The notes under the pieces are model-generated. The model was not told the DNA's origin. It searched no databases and was given only the letters and a program-made list of their open reading frames with translations. From assembly GCA_014860005.1 (NCBI GenBank), contig JACZKP010000109.1, positions 1-64,000 on the forward strand: 64,000 bases of DNA, in the 5' to 3' direction. Source of the stretch: Verrucomicrobiota bacterium. GTDB lineage: Bacteria; Verrucomicrobiota; Verrucomicrobiae; Limisphaerales; UBA11358. Each line of letters opens with the position of its first letter. Positions within the stretch are counted from its first letter, which is position 1. A program made the translations under genes and the position numbers. Below are positions 17,012-24,307 of this stretch, piece after piece.

Positions 17012-18376
17012 GTGACGCTGCCCAACTATTTTCTCGCCGACCTGCCACCCGAGGCCACGCTCGCACCGGCCATGGTGGAGGAGGCGTGTCTCACGCTGAA
17101 ACGCAATCGCGCGCAATATCTGGCCACGCGTTCGACGGAACAACTTGTGCGCGTGTTGGTGGGCGTCGCTGAAGGTTGGCGGCGGGCGGACAATCCGTTT
17201 CGGCAACTCGCGCTTGCTGAAGGACCAGCAAGAACTGGATTTGCGCGCGCCACGCTCGAGAAAGGGCTGGATCAGTTCTTCCAGCAATACACTGCGGAGA
17301 ATTTCAAGACTCTGCTCGCGCAGGAACTCGGTGATGCGCGGGCGCTCGACGAGCCATGCCCTTCGCCGGCGGGCGATGGACGCCTGCGCCACGCAATCGC
17401 GGTGGGACCGGAGTTCCTGGTGCAGTTCACGGCGGGAAACATTCCGAATCCGGCGCTTATGAGCCTGACGCTAGGTTTGCTGACCCGCTCGGCGCAGTTC
17501 GTGAAATGCGCGAGCGGCGCATCGTACCTGCCCCGCCTGTTCGCCCATTCGATTTACGAGGCCGACCGCAAACTGGGTGCGTGCCTGGAAATTGCCGAAT
17601 GGCGCGGCGGCAACGCGGCGCTGGAGGAGGTTCTGTTCGCGCATGCCGATTGTCTGACGGTTACGGGCAGTGATGAAACACTTGCGGCCATTCGCGCGCG
17701 GCTGCCGCTCAAGACGCGATTCGTCGGCTACGGGCATCGGGTGAGTTTTGGTTTTCTGGCGGGCGAAGCTCTGGCGGGTTTCAGCGTCAGCAAAGTTGTG
17801 TCCCAGGTGGCGGACGACATCGTTGCGTGGAATCAACTCGGCTGTCTTTCGCCCCATGTGATCTACGTGCAGACTGGCGGCGGAGCTTCGGCGGAGCACT
17901 TTGCCGAATCGCTCGCGGATGAACTGGCGCGGCGCGAAGTTGACGAACCGCGCGGCGAACTGCCCGCGGCGCACGCCGCAACCATTGCCTCACGGCGCGC
18001 GATTTACGAAGTGCGCGCCGCGCATTCGCCAGAAACGCGGATGTGGCACAGTCGCGACTCCACGGCATGGACGGTGGTTTATGAAGCCGACCCGCGTTTC
18101 CAAACTTCGTGCCTGCATCGCTTCGTTTATGTGAAGCCGGTGAAGGATCTGGGCGAAGCGCTGCGCCATGCGGACGCGGTGCGTGGCCAGGTTTCAACCG
18201 TCGGCCTCGCTGCACCTGAACACATCGCCAAAGACCTGGCCGTGCAACTCGCGCGCTGGGGTGTGCCGCGTGTGTGCCCGGTTGGTCGGATGCAGCAGCC
18301 GCCGTTGACATGGCGGCATGATGGCCGGCCTGCGTTGGGAGATTTAGTGACATGGACGGACGTGGAAATGGGATGA
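17012..18376 (+). CDS. LuxC-like acyl-CoA/acyl-protein reductase
   Basis: A 454-residue LuxC-family reductase, an aldehyde-dehydrogenase-like enzyme that reduces an enzyme-bound acyl group with NADPH to a fatty aldehyde. Recognisable stretches are FTAGNIPNPALMSLTLGLL, VKCASGASYLPRLFA, FVGYGHRVSFGF and NQLGCLSPHVIYVQ; the cysteine in GCLSPH is the likely nucleophile. The start is a GTG at 17012, preceded by an AT-rich ATCAATC-type short repeat rather than a clear Shine-Dalgarno. The partner LuxE-like synthetase is two genes upstream. A LuxD thioesterase and luciferase LuxAB are missing. Confidence 0.85.
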   Translation: MTLPNYFLADLPPEATLAPAMVEEACLTLKRNRAQYLATRSTEQLVRVLVGVAEGWRRADNPFRQLALAEGPARTGFARATLEKGLDQFFQQYTAENFKTLLAQELGDARALDEPCPSPAGDGRLRHAIAVGPEFLVQFTAGNIPNPALMSLTLGLLTRSAQFVKCASGASYLPRLFAHSIYEADRKLGACLEIAEWRGGNAALEEVLFAHADCLTVTGSDETLAAIRARLPLKTRFVGYGHRVSFGFLAGEALAGFSVSKVVSQVADDIVAWNQLGCLSPHVIYVQTGGGASAEHFAESLADELARREVDEPRGELPAAHAATIASRRAIYEVRAAHSPETRMWHSRDSTAWTVVYEADPRFQTSCLHRFVYVKPVKDLGEALRHADAVRGQVSTVGLAAPEHIAKDLAVQLARWGVPRVCPVGRMQQPPLTWRHDGRPALGDLVTWTDVEMG

Positions 18377-18445
18377 TTGATTGTTGGAGTAATGCGGTGG
18401 ACGTAATACACCAACGCTCCGTCACTCCTTCTCACGGCAAGACTT

Positions 18446-18808
18446 ATGAAAATGGAATTACGCAAAACGTTTCAATTCGAAGCGGCGCACCTGTTGCCGC
18501 GGTTGCCCAAATCGCACAAGTGCCGGCGCTTGCACGGGCACAGCTTCAAGGTGGAGATCGTTGTGGCCGGCGAATGTGATCCCAGACTCGGCTGGTTGAT
18601 GGATTACGCCGACATCTCGGCAACGTTCAAACCAATCTGGGAAAAATTGGATCATCGGTATCTGAACGACCTTCCGGGTCTTGAGAATCCGACCAGTGAA
18701 GAAATCGCGGTGTGGATCTGGAAAAAACTGAAGGCCCGGCTACCGCTGCTCACGGAAGTGGCCGTGGCGGAAACCTGCACCGCGCGAGCGGTATATCGGG
18801 GCGGGTAG
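18446..18808 (+). CDS. queD: 6-carboxy-5,6,7,8-tetrahydropterin synthase QueD
   Basis: A 120-residue member of the 6-pyruvoyl-tetrahydropterin synthase fold that converts dihydroneopterin triphosphate to carboxytetrahydropterin in queuosine/7-deazaguanine synthesis. Zinc ligands His15, His30 and His32 and the catalytic Cys26 are visible in FEAAHLLP and KCRRLHGHSF; DHRYLND and the Glu-rich NPTSEEIA are also conserved. The length fits QueD. An ATG two codons downstream is an alternative start. It follows the luxC-like gene by 69 bases, but no other queuosine gene is near. Confidence 0.88.
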   Translation: MKMELRKTFQFEAAHLLPRLPKSHKCRRLHGHSFKVEIVVAGECDPRLGWLMDYADISATFKPIWEKLDHRYLNDLPGLENPTSEEIAVWIWKKLKARLPLLTEVAVAETCTARAVYRGG

Positions 18809-18880
18809 CAGGAACGAGCAGACGTGCGGAATCATGTGATGGCCTCGCCAGAGGATGGGCGCGCTCGTCTGCGAACAACT

Positions 18881-19612
18881 TCACCACAAGCCGTAATACA
18901 GAACGTAGGAGGACGCGTAGCGGTTGGTCATCTGTTTCAGGTTCAACCACCTGGCCGAACCGTCGAGGAATCCCACATTGCCGCCTGTCGCACCGACATG
19001 CACGGGGGTGAGGCTGGCGCTGGTGCGAACGAACGTTGCATTATTGATCCTATACGGACCGCTTTTGCAGTGGGGGGCCATGATCAGTCCGCCGCCCCAA
19101 TGGTTGGCATCCGCCAGAATGAAGCTCGTGCCCGGCTCCGTGATCTTGCGCGGCGAACGCCAATAGAAGGGAGAATTCACGGGCCACGCACTCATGTTGG
19201 CGTCGCCGAGGTAATTGTAGCCAATGAGGTAACCCCAACGACCATCGTAGCGCAACTGGGTGCCAAAGGAAAAACTCGGGCAATCCATGACGTTGAAGTT
19301 CCCGGTATAGGCAACCAGGTTCGTGTAGCTGGTACTCGAGATGCGGAGGGAATGCCACTCGCCGTTGTTGTCCCGACCGCTCGGAACGAAGTCGCGAAAA
19401 TCATGCCCGTACATGTTAACAGAAAGAATGGCCTGCCGCATGTTGCTGACACAGGCAATTCGCTTGCTCTTTTCTTTGGCGCTGCTTAACGCGGGCAGCA
19501 GCATTGCCGCGAGAATTGCGATGATCGCGATGACGACCAGCAACTCGATCAGGGTGAACGCGAGGGAGCTTCGTTTCAGATTGAGCACGAGATTGAATTT
19601 TGAGGCGGACAT
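18881..19612 (-). CDS. Type II secretion prepilin-type (DUF1559-like) protein
   Basis: A 243-residue protein with a class-III prepilin leader: [20 protein letters not shown] from Ala18, with cleavage expected before Phe19 and the conserved glutamate at residue 23. The rest is a pseudopilin-like domain ending in [12 protein letters not shown], the H-x9-DG-like C-terminal motif common in the expanded prepilin-like families of Verrucomicrobia and Planctomycetes. It is a single gene, so its export apparatus must be elsewhere. Function of these numerous paralogues is not established. Confidence 0.82.
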   Translation of the reverse strand: MSASKFNLVLNLKRSSLAFTLIELLVVIAIIAILAAMLLPALSSAKEKSKRIACVSNMRQAILSVNMYGHDFRDFVPSGRDNNGEWHSLRISSTSYTNLVAYTGNFNVMDCPSFSFGTQLRYDGRWGYLIGYNYLGDANMSAWPVNSPFYWRSPRKITEPGTSFILADANHWGGGLIMAPHCKSGPYRINNATFVRTSASLTPVHVGATGGNVGFLDGSARWLNLKQMTNRYASSYVLYYGLW

Positions 19613-19703
19613 GGCTGTGTTTCTACTTGTTGCCGAGCCACTATCCTTCTCGAACGCCTGCTCTGCAATGCAAAATATCAGCGCTGGTGACTAAAGGATT
19701 TCG

Positions 19704-20045
19704 TCAGTCAAACCACTCATCCGATTCGTCAAACGCCGGGATGGGCACGTTGATGATCTTTAGCTTGCCGATGGCGCGATGACGGCAGCCGGGTTTGATG
19801 AAGACCGCGGTCATTGGCTTGAGCGGAAAGAGTTCACCATCAAGTTCCATCTGGCCTTCGCCTTCGAGCACGAAATAAATCTCCGTCATCCGCTTGTGAT
19901 AATGCGTGCGGGAGTCGGCTTGGATTTCCACAACGTGCAGCGTTGCGGTGGTGTTGTCCGGCACGGCGAACGCACGTTTGGCGAATCCGCACGGACACGC
20001 TACTGGCGGAATCGCTGCCAGATCGGCAATCATGTAGTTGGGCAT
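19704..20045 (-). CDS. Cupin-domain protein
   Basis: A 113-residue single-domain cupin. Motif 1 is HYHKRMTEIYFVLEGEGQM, carrying the His-x-His...Glu metal-binding pattern, and motif 2 is FIKPGCRHRAIG. It begins MPNYMIADLA. Such small cupins are often metal-dependent isomerases, dioxygenases or sugar-binding regulators; the substrate is unknown. The neighbours (a prepilin-like gene and a TM protein) give no pathway context. Confidence 0.82.
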   Translation of the reverse strand: MPNYMIADLAAIPPVACPCGFAKRAFAVPDNTTATLHVVEIQADSRTHYHKRMTEIYFVLEGEGQMELDGELFPLKPMTAVFIKPGCRHRAIGKLKIINVPIPAFDESDEWFD

Positions 20046-20102
20046 ACAACGTGGATTGAACGGTTTGTCTCAAGGCAACTCGCAGGCTTATGGAAATTGT
20101 CC

Positions 20103-21143
20103 TTACCGCGAATCAAAGAACAAGTCTCCTTGCCGGACGCTGCCGGACCCCGATGGTCCCATGGGTTTTCCGCCTTCGTCCAGTCGGTTTGGGCCGACAC
20201 TGTAGAGCAGCCAATTCGTGCCTTGCGGGCGGTAAATCAGCGGCCGCTCGCTGAAAGGATCCACCGAAACCGCGCGCAGATAATCGGGGACGAGTTCGGC
20301 CAGCGCGGCGGGTGGTTTGCCGGTTTCTTCAACAAAACAACGCAAAGCCAGTTCGGTGGCCAGAAGCCGGATGCGGGCGGCTGATTCGTCATGCTTGGCT
20401 CTGCCCAACCGGATCGAAGTCCGGGCCCCTTTCCATTGAGCGAACGAAACCAGCGAGATCGGTCGTTTCCGGACTTCATTCCGCATGAAAACTTTCTCTG
20501 TTGCCCACACTTCCTCCCAAGTGACACCAGACTGATCAATGGCTTCCAGTTCTGCCGCAACTGTTTTCAACTGTTCACAATCGAGTTGCGGCGACAGCCT
20601 GCCAAGTGGCGACATCCCAATCGCCGAACATGCGATTCCCACCAAGCGGTTCATGACGAAGCCACCTCTGCTGTTCTCATGACCAAGCCGGACGGCATCC
20701 AAGTAACTTTGGGCTGCATCGGCGGGCCGGTTTTCCAGTTCCGCCAGCCGACCCTCGGCGACCAGCAATTGAGCCAGCCGCTTCTGCCCCATCAGAATGT
20801 AGGACATCTGTGAGAAATCATCCAAAACCAGACTGACTGGCACGGCACAGGTGCGCGACAAACCGGTTCGCGCAAGCGCCAGTGCTTCGCTGTGCGAAGC
20901 CACGAAGATCCGCAACTCCTCAAGAGAAAGGTTTTGATACTCCCCCACGCCATTGGCCACCGCTATCCCCGCGTTTACCAGATCGTCAAAACCATTTGGA
21001 TTGGGTAGCGCGTACGGGGCTTCCGGCTTCGCAGTGATGAACGCAATGAACACGATGAACACCACCGCCACTGTGGCCACCAGCGCCACGAGACTCATTT
21101 GGAGTTTCCGTCGCATTCGACGCTCAGGTTCGCAAAATTCCAC
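20103..21143 (-). CDS. Membrane-anchored hypothetical protein
   Basis: A 346-residue protein with one N-terminal membrane helix (LVALVATVAVVFIVFIAFIT), followed by a mainly helical periplasmic region (AEGRLAELENRPADAAQSYL is TPR-like). It ends in LIYRPQGTNWLLYSVGPNRLDEGG, a Gly/Asp-containing motif typical of the C-terminal part of pseudopilin-associated proteins. An ATG at 21116 (MRRKLQMS) would shorten it by nine residues and places basic residues before the helix. It is not assignable to a named family; conserved hypothetical is the honest call. Confidence 0.6.
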   Translation of the reverse strand: MEFCEPERRMRRKLQMSLVALVATVAVVFIVFIAFITAKPEAPYALPNPNGFDDLVNAGIAVANGVGEYQNLSLEELRIFVASHSEALALARTGLSRTCAVPVSLVLDDFSQMSYILMGQKRLAQLLVAEGRLAELENRPADAAQSYLDAVRLGHENSRGGFVMNRLVGIACSAIGMSPLGRLSPQLDCEQLKTVAAELEAIDQSGVTWEEVWATEKVFMRNEVRKRPISLVSFAQWKGARTSIRLGRAKHDESAARIRLLATELALRCFVEETGKPPAALAELVPDYLRAVSVDPFSERPLIYRPQGTNWLLYSVGPNRLDEGGKPMGPSGSGSVRQGDLFFDSR

Positions 21144-21172
21144 CGCCCGTCAACCTTCGGCCTCGCCTTGGA

Positions 21173-22630
21173 ATGTCATCGCGATCAGACTGCGTCGTGG
21201 AAATGCGTTCAACCCGGATACTTCACACGCCCTCGGTCGGAGCGCCGGTCTGTGACCGGCTTATCGGTGGGCGATTGCCCAAGCCGGTTGCCAACCGGCG
21301 CTCCGAACCGTTCGAGCTCCCTTGGGCCGACGAAGTAAGTTGGCTCACCGCGTGTCTCAGGAAATCCTGTTTTGCCCTGCTCGCCGCCATTGCATTGATC
21401 GGATTGGCAATGCTGACGGGTTGTTGTTCAGGACGAATGGCAGAGGCCCGCCCTCACCCCGGCCCTCTCCCCCAGGAGAGGGAGAATCGTCCGCAGTTTT
21501 CCAAAGTAGTTGAACTCGCAAATGATTTTCCGGCTGCTGCTCCCATTCAGAACAACGCGGCGATGACAGGCAAAGCGTCCGAACCCAAAGGGCGCGGCGA
21601 CGCGCACTCCCTCTCCCCGGGGGAGAGGGCCGGGGTGAGGGCGGGCGTCAACACCAAACTCAATTTGACACCCACCCGCGGCGGATTGAACCGATTCGAG
21701 TTCCAGCAACCGCACATGGGCACGTTGTTCACCATTACACTCTATGCGCCGGAAGCCAGTCTTGCCCGCGAAGCCGCCGAGGCTGCGTTTGTCCGCATTG
21801 CCGCGTTGGAACAAATGATGACGGACTACGATCCGGAGAGCGAGTTGATGCAGCTTTGCCAGCAGCCCGTCGGCCAGCCCGTGCGGGTGAGTGATGAGTT
21901 GTTTGCCTTGCTAGAAAAGGGCCAACGTTTGGCGGCGCTGACGGACGGCGCCTTTGACGTGACGATCGGACCGGTGGTGCGCCATTGGCGTCGCGCGCGG
22001 CGCACGGAAACCCTTCCTTCGCCGGAAGCACTCGCGCGCGCGCAGGCACCGGTGGGCTGGCGCAAATTGAAGCTCAATTCGCGGAACCAGACCGCCACCC
22101 TCACCGTGCCCGACATGCAACTGGACCTCGGCGGCATCGCCAAAGGTTACGCGGCTGACCAAGCGTTGGCAGTTTTGAAGGCGCACGGCCTGAAGCGCGC
22201 CCTCGTGGCGGCGAGCGGCGATATTGCGGTGGGCGAACCACCACCCGGCCGGCGCGGCTGGCGTGTGGGCGTGGGCGCGTTGGATCGCGCGGAGGATGCA
22301 CTGGCCCGAAATCTACTGTTGCGCAACGTGGCGGTCTCCACGTCCGGTGACACGGAGCAATTCGTTGAGATTGGCGGCAAACGTTATTCGCACATCGTTG
22401 ATCCGCGCACGGGTATCGGGCTGACCGAACGCTTGCAGGTTTCGATTGTGGCCAAGCACGCGGCCGACACGGACAGCTTTGCCACCGCGGTGAGTGTGCT
22501 GGGCGTGGAACGCGGGCTGGCGCTGGTGGAATCACAGCGTGGCATGGCGGCGTTCATTCTGCGGAAAAGCGGCGAGCAGACCGAGGTGCATGAATCGCGC
22601 GCCTTCAAGCGCATTCCGCGGGCGCAGTGA
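21173..22630 (+). CDS. apbE: FAD:protein FMN transferase (ApbE), lipoprotein, repeat-invaded
   Basis: An ApbE-family flavin transferase that covalently attaches FMN to periplasmic target proteins. The conserved stretches DLGGIAKGYAADQAL and GGKRYSHIVDPRTGIG support Mg2+/FAD binding. A lipobox-like sequence (IGLAMLTGC, Cys84) follows a hydrophobic segment. Two palindromic repeats have entered the coding frame: one before the signal (21238-21306) and two oppositely oriented copies of another family between the lipobox and the catalytic domain (21447-21485 and 21608-21647). The true start is uncertain: ATG at 21173 or 21203, or a non-ATG codon nearer the signal. Confidence 0.82.
   Translation: MSSRSDCVVEMRSTRILHTPSVGAPVCDRLIGGRLPKPVANRRSEPFELPWADEVSWLTACLRKSCFALLAAIALIGLAMLTGCCSGRMAEARPHPGPLPQERENRPQFSKVVELANDFPAAAPIQNNAAMTGKASEPKGRGDAHSLSPGERAGVRAGVNTKLNLTPTRGGLNRFEFQQPHMGTLFTITLYAPEASLAREAAEAAFVRIAALEQMMTDYDPESELMQLCQQPVGQPVRVSDELFALLEKGQRLAALTDGAFDVTIGPVVRHWRRARRTETLPSPEALARAQAPVGWRKLKLNSRNQTATLTVPDMQLDLGGIAKGYAADQALAVLKAHGLKRALVAASGDIAVGEPPPGRRGWRVGVGALDRAEDALARNLLLRNVAVSTSGDTEQFVEIGGKRYSHIVDPRTGIGLTERLQVSIVAKHAADTDSFATAVSVLGVERGLALVESQRGMAAFILRKSGEQTEVHESRAFKRIPRAQ
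21238..21306. repeat. Palindromic repeat family A, copy in the apbE 5' region
   Basis: Imperfect inverted repeat with arms beginning GGAGCGCCGGT and ending ACCGGCGCTCC. It belongs to the same family as copies at 33976-34048, 61141-61213 and 61406-61478. Here it translates in frame with apbE upstream of the signal peptide. Confidence 0.75.
21447..21485 (+). repeat. Palindromic repeat family B (copy 1, in apbE)
   Basis: A GC-rich dispersed repeat of the CCCTCACCCCGGCCCTCTCC type, placed directly after the lipobox. It adds HPGPLPQERE to the protein. The second copy at 21608-21647 is inverted relative to this one, so the two could pair to form a long hairpin in the mRNA. Confidence 0.75.
21608..21647 (-). 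repeat. Palindromic repeat family B (copy 2, in apbE)
   Basis: Inverted copy of the repeat at 21447-21485, encoding SLSPGERAGVRAGV in the apbE frame. A further copy lies at 22850-22892, upstream of the YchF-like gene. Confidence 0.75.
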
Positions 22631-22639
22631 CGCGAGAAA

Positions 22640-22731
22640 GATGTACCCGGCTCGTGGCTGAGCTGATGACGCAACGTTACCCCCCCCCCCGCATCCGGAC
22701 CGATGATGATGACGTCGAAATGCGCGTTCAT
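22640..22731 (-). pseudogene. Truncated FAD/GMC-oxidoreductase N-terminus
   Basis: On the minus strand, an ATG at 22731 starts MNAHFDVIIIGPDAGGGV. This resembles the first beta-alpha-beta nucleotide-binding unit of GMC-type flavin oxidoreductases (typically FDVIIIGSGAGGG). A run of eleven C residues (plus strand 22680-22690) sits inside the glycine-rich loop, and after it the family-like continuation (TL-HQLS) goes out of register. No further oxidoreductase sequence follows, because the apbE gene occupies the DNA. It appears to be a short remnant. Confidence 0.45.
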
Positions 22732-22849
22732 GACGGGAGTTGCCCGGGAGGGAGGAGGAAAGGCGAGGGAACCGCCATCGCCCGTCCCACGTTGCCCGAC
22801 GCGCGTCCGCCAATCACCGACTCACGACGTTTCCAGAAGCTGGCGAACG

Positions 22850-22892
22850 TTTCTCCTTCTCCTGGGGGAGAAGGCCGGGATGAGGGCGAGCG
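22850..22892 (-). repeat. Palindromic repeat family B (copy 3)
   Basis: The TTCTCCTTCTCCTGGGGGAG...GGATGAGGGCGAGCG element matches the family B copies in apbE. It lies about 50 bases upstream of the YchF-like gene, in the same region as the truncated oxidoreductase fragment. The rest of the 22631-22943 interval has no other recognisable content. Confidence 0.7.
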
Positions 22893-22943
22893 TCAATCCG
22901 AAGAATCTTGCCCACGACAAGCGGCACGTCATACTGCTGCCCG

Positions 22944-23645
22944 ATGAAAATTGCAGTCTGCGGCATTCCGGGAATCGCCCTCGGCAAACACAACCTCAAA
23001 GACCCGCGCCTGGATCAGGCGGACAAATTGGTCGAGGCCAAGAAGAAAGCCTACGCGCAGGTGGATGTGCTGGCCGAAGACGCCACGCTGGATGCGGATG
23101 CCATCCTCGTCTCGCGCGAGCGGCTGCCGGATTTGATCTTGTTGGACATGGAGTTCATCGAGACCCGGCTGGGGCGCGAACCCGCGCCGGCGGAAAAAGC
23201 CGCACTGGAGAAGATACAGGCCGCGCTGGAAGCCGAACGCACGGTGTCACAAGCGGGATTGACTCCGGAAGAATTGGCGGCAGTTACCGCGCACAACTTT
23301 CATACGAACAAACCGGTCACCGTTGCCGAGGTGGGTGAACTGGAGCAGCCGGAGGTGTTGATGCTGCGCGCGTTTGCCGAGGGCGGCTATATCAGTTTTC
23401 TCACCGTCGGCGGCAAGGAAAACCGCGCCTGGCCGATTCGCAAGGGCACGACGGCGTGGGAAGCCGGCGGTGCGATTCACACGGACATTCAGAAGGGATT
23501 CATTCGTGCCGAGATCATCAGCTTTGAGGACTTCATCGCGGCGGGCGGTGAAACCGAGGCGAAACGCGCGGGCAAGCAGCGCCTCGAACAGAAGCAATAC
23601 GTCATGCAGGACTGCGATCTAACGAACTTCAGGTTTAACAAGTGA
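22944..23645 (+). CDS. YchF-derived protein without a recognisable GTPase domain
   Basis: A 233-residue protein. The C-terminal 85 residues match the YchF/Obg-like TGS (DUF933) region: FLTVGGKENRAWPIRKGTTA, then GAIHTDIQKGFIRAEIISF, and the ending YVMQDCDLTNFRFNK. The middle LEKIQAALEAER and LTPEELAAV resemble the YchF coiled region. The N-terminus MKIAVCGIPGIALGK is reminiscent of a P-loop but lacks GxxxxGKS, and NxxE/D-type guanine or adenine specificity motifs are not seen. It is shorter than YchF (about 363 residues). The ATG at 22944 was chosen because the family-like sequence begins there. Confidence 0.72.
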   Translation: MKIAVCGIPGIALGKHNLKDPRLDQADKLVEAKKKAYAQVDVLAEDATLDADAILVSRERLPDLILLDMEFIETRLGREPAPAEKAALEKIQAALEAERTVSQAGLTPEELAAVTAHNFHTNKPVTVAEVGELEQPEVLMLRAFAEGGYISFLTVGGKENRAWPIRKGTTAWEAGGAIHTDIQKGFIRAEIISFEDFIAAGGETEAKRAGKQRLEQKQYVMQDCDLTNFRFNK

Positions 23646-23684
23646 GTTGCCTTTCAAACTTCGGGAGGACGACGGTTCACCCGT

Positions 23685-24305
23685 TTATTCGCTGATCTCC
23701 AGGATACGGAAATTGTCAAAACGCATCCAATGCTCTAACCCCGGCGGGCCGTGATAGCATTGAACGCTGATCTGTTCGTCGGTGCCGGGCGGCAATTCGC
23801 CCGTGGCTGCCGTTTGGAAATCACCTTTTCCATCAGGTCGAAAACGCGCTTCGTATTTGCCTGACCACAACACCAGTTGCAATTGAACCGTTCGCGTGTT
23901 TGTCGGAACTTTGCCGGGGAAAACGTAGGTGGCCCCGTCAACCAGTTCATGCACCAGTTTGAACGCCGGCTTGCCCTGCTGATACCACGTCAATCCCGCT
24001 TGTTCATATTGGTTGGTGGGCGGCGTGGTGAAAGTGACGGTCACTTCGATGGCGAGCTTGCGTTGATTCCGGTCGGGGGCGGGGCGCACCAGCGCGTTCT
24101 TCACGTCATGGGCGAAGCCCGGTTCGGCGCGGATTTCCAGAGCGTTGTCCTTGAAACGCCAGGTTCGCGCATCCTCCCGCAGCCAGCTCCAACCTTTGTC
24201 CATGCGCCCGTCGAATGAGTCGTGAAACAGCAGCTTCGATTCGGCGGCCGGCAACACGGCGACGGCCTGCGCCAGGAAGATCAACACCAGCAATGTTTTT
24301 TTCAT
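23685..24305 (-). CDS. Secreted concanavalin-like (DUF1349-type) protein
   Basis: A 206-residue protein with a signal peptide (MKKTLLVLIFLAQAVAVLPA) and a beta-sandwich-like domain: LLFHDSFDGRMDKGWSWLRE near the start, then YEQAGLTWYQQGKPAFKLVH and the ending RFDNFRILE. These match DUF1349/beta-xylosidase-C-like concanavalin folds often attached to glycoside-hydrolase systems. It is likely periplasmic or exported; whether it binds carbohydrate is not shown. It ends two bases from the next gene's start side and follows a deoxyhypusine-synthase-like gene on the same strand. Confidence 0.7.
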   Translation of the reverse strand: MKKTLLVLIFLAQAVAVLPAAESKLLFHDSFDGRMDKGWSWLREDARTWRFKDNALEIRAEPGFAHDVKNALVRPAPDRNQRKLAIEVTVTFTTPPTNQYEQAGLTWYQQGKPAFKLVHELVDGATYVFPGKVPTNTRTVQLQLVLWSGKYEARFRPDGKGDFQTAATGELPPGTDEQISVQCYHGPPGLEHWMRFDNFRILEISE

Positions 24306-24307
24306 GA

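Noticed and set aside
14514..18376. Bioluminescence operon
   Set aside because: Only the fatty-acid-reductase components are present; no luxA or luxB sequence was found in the window.
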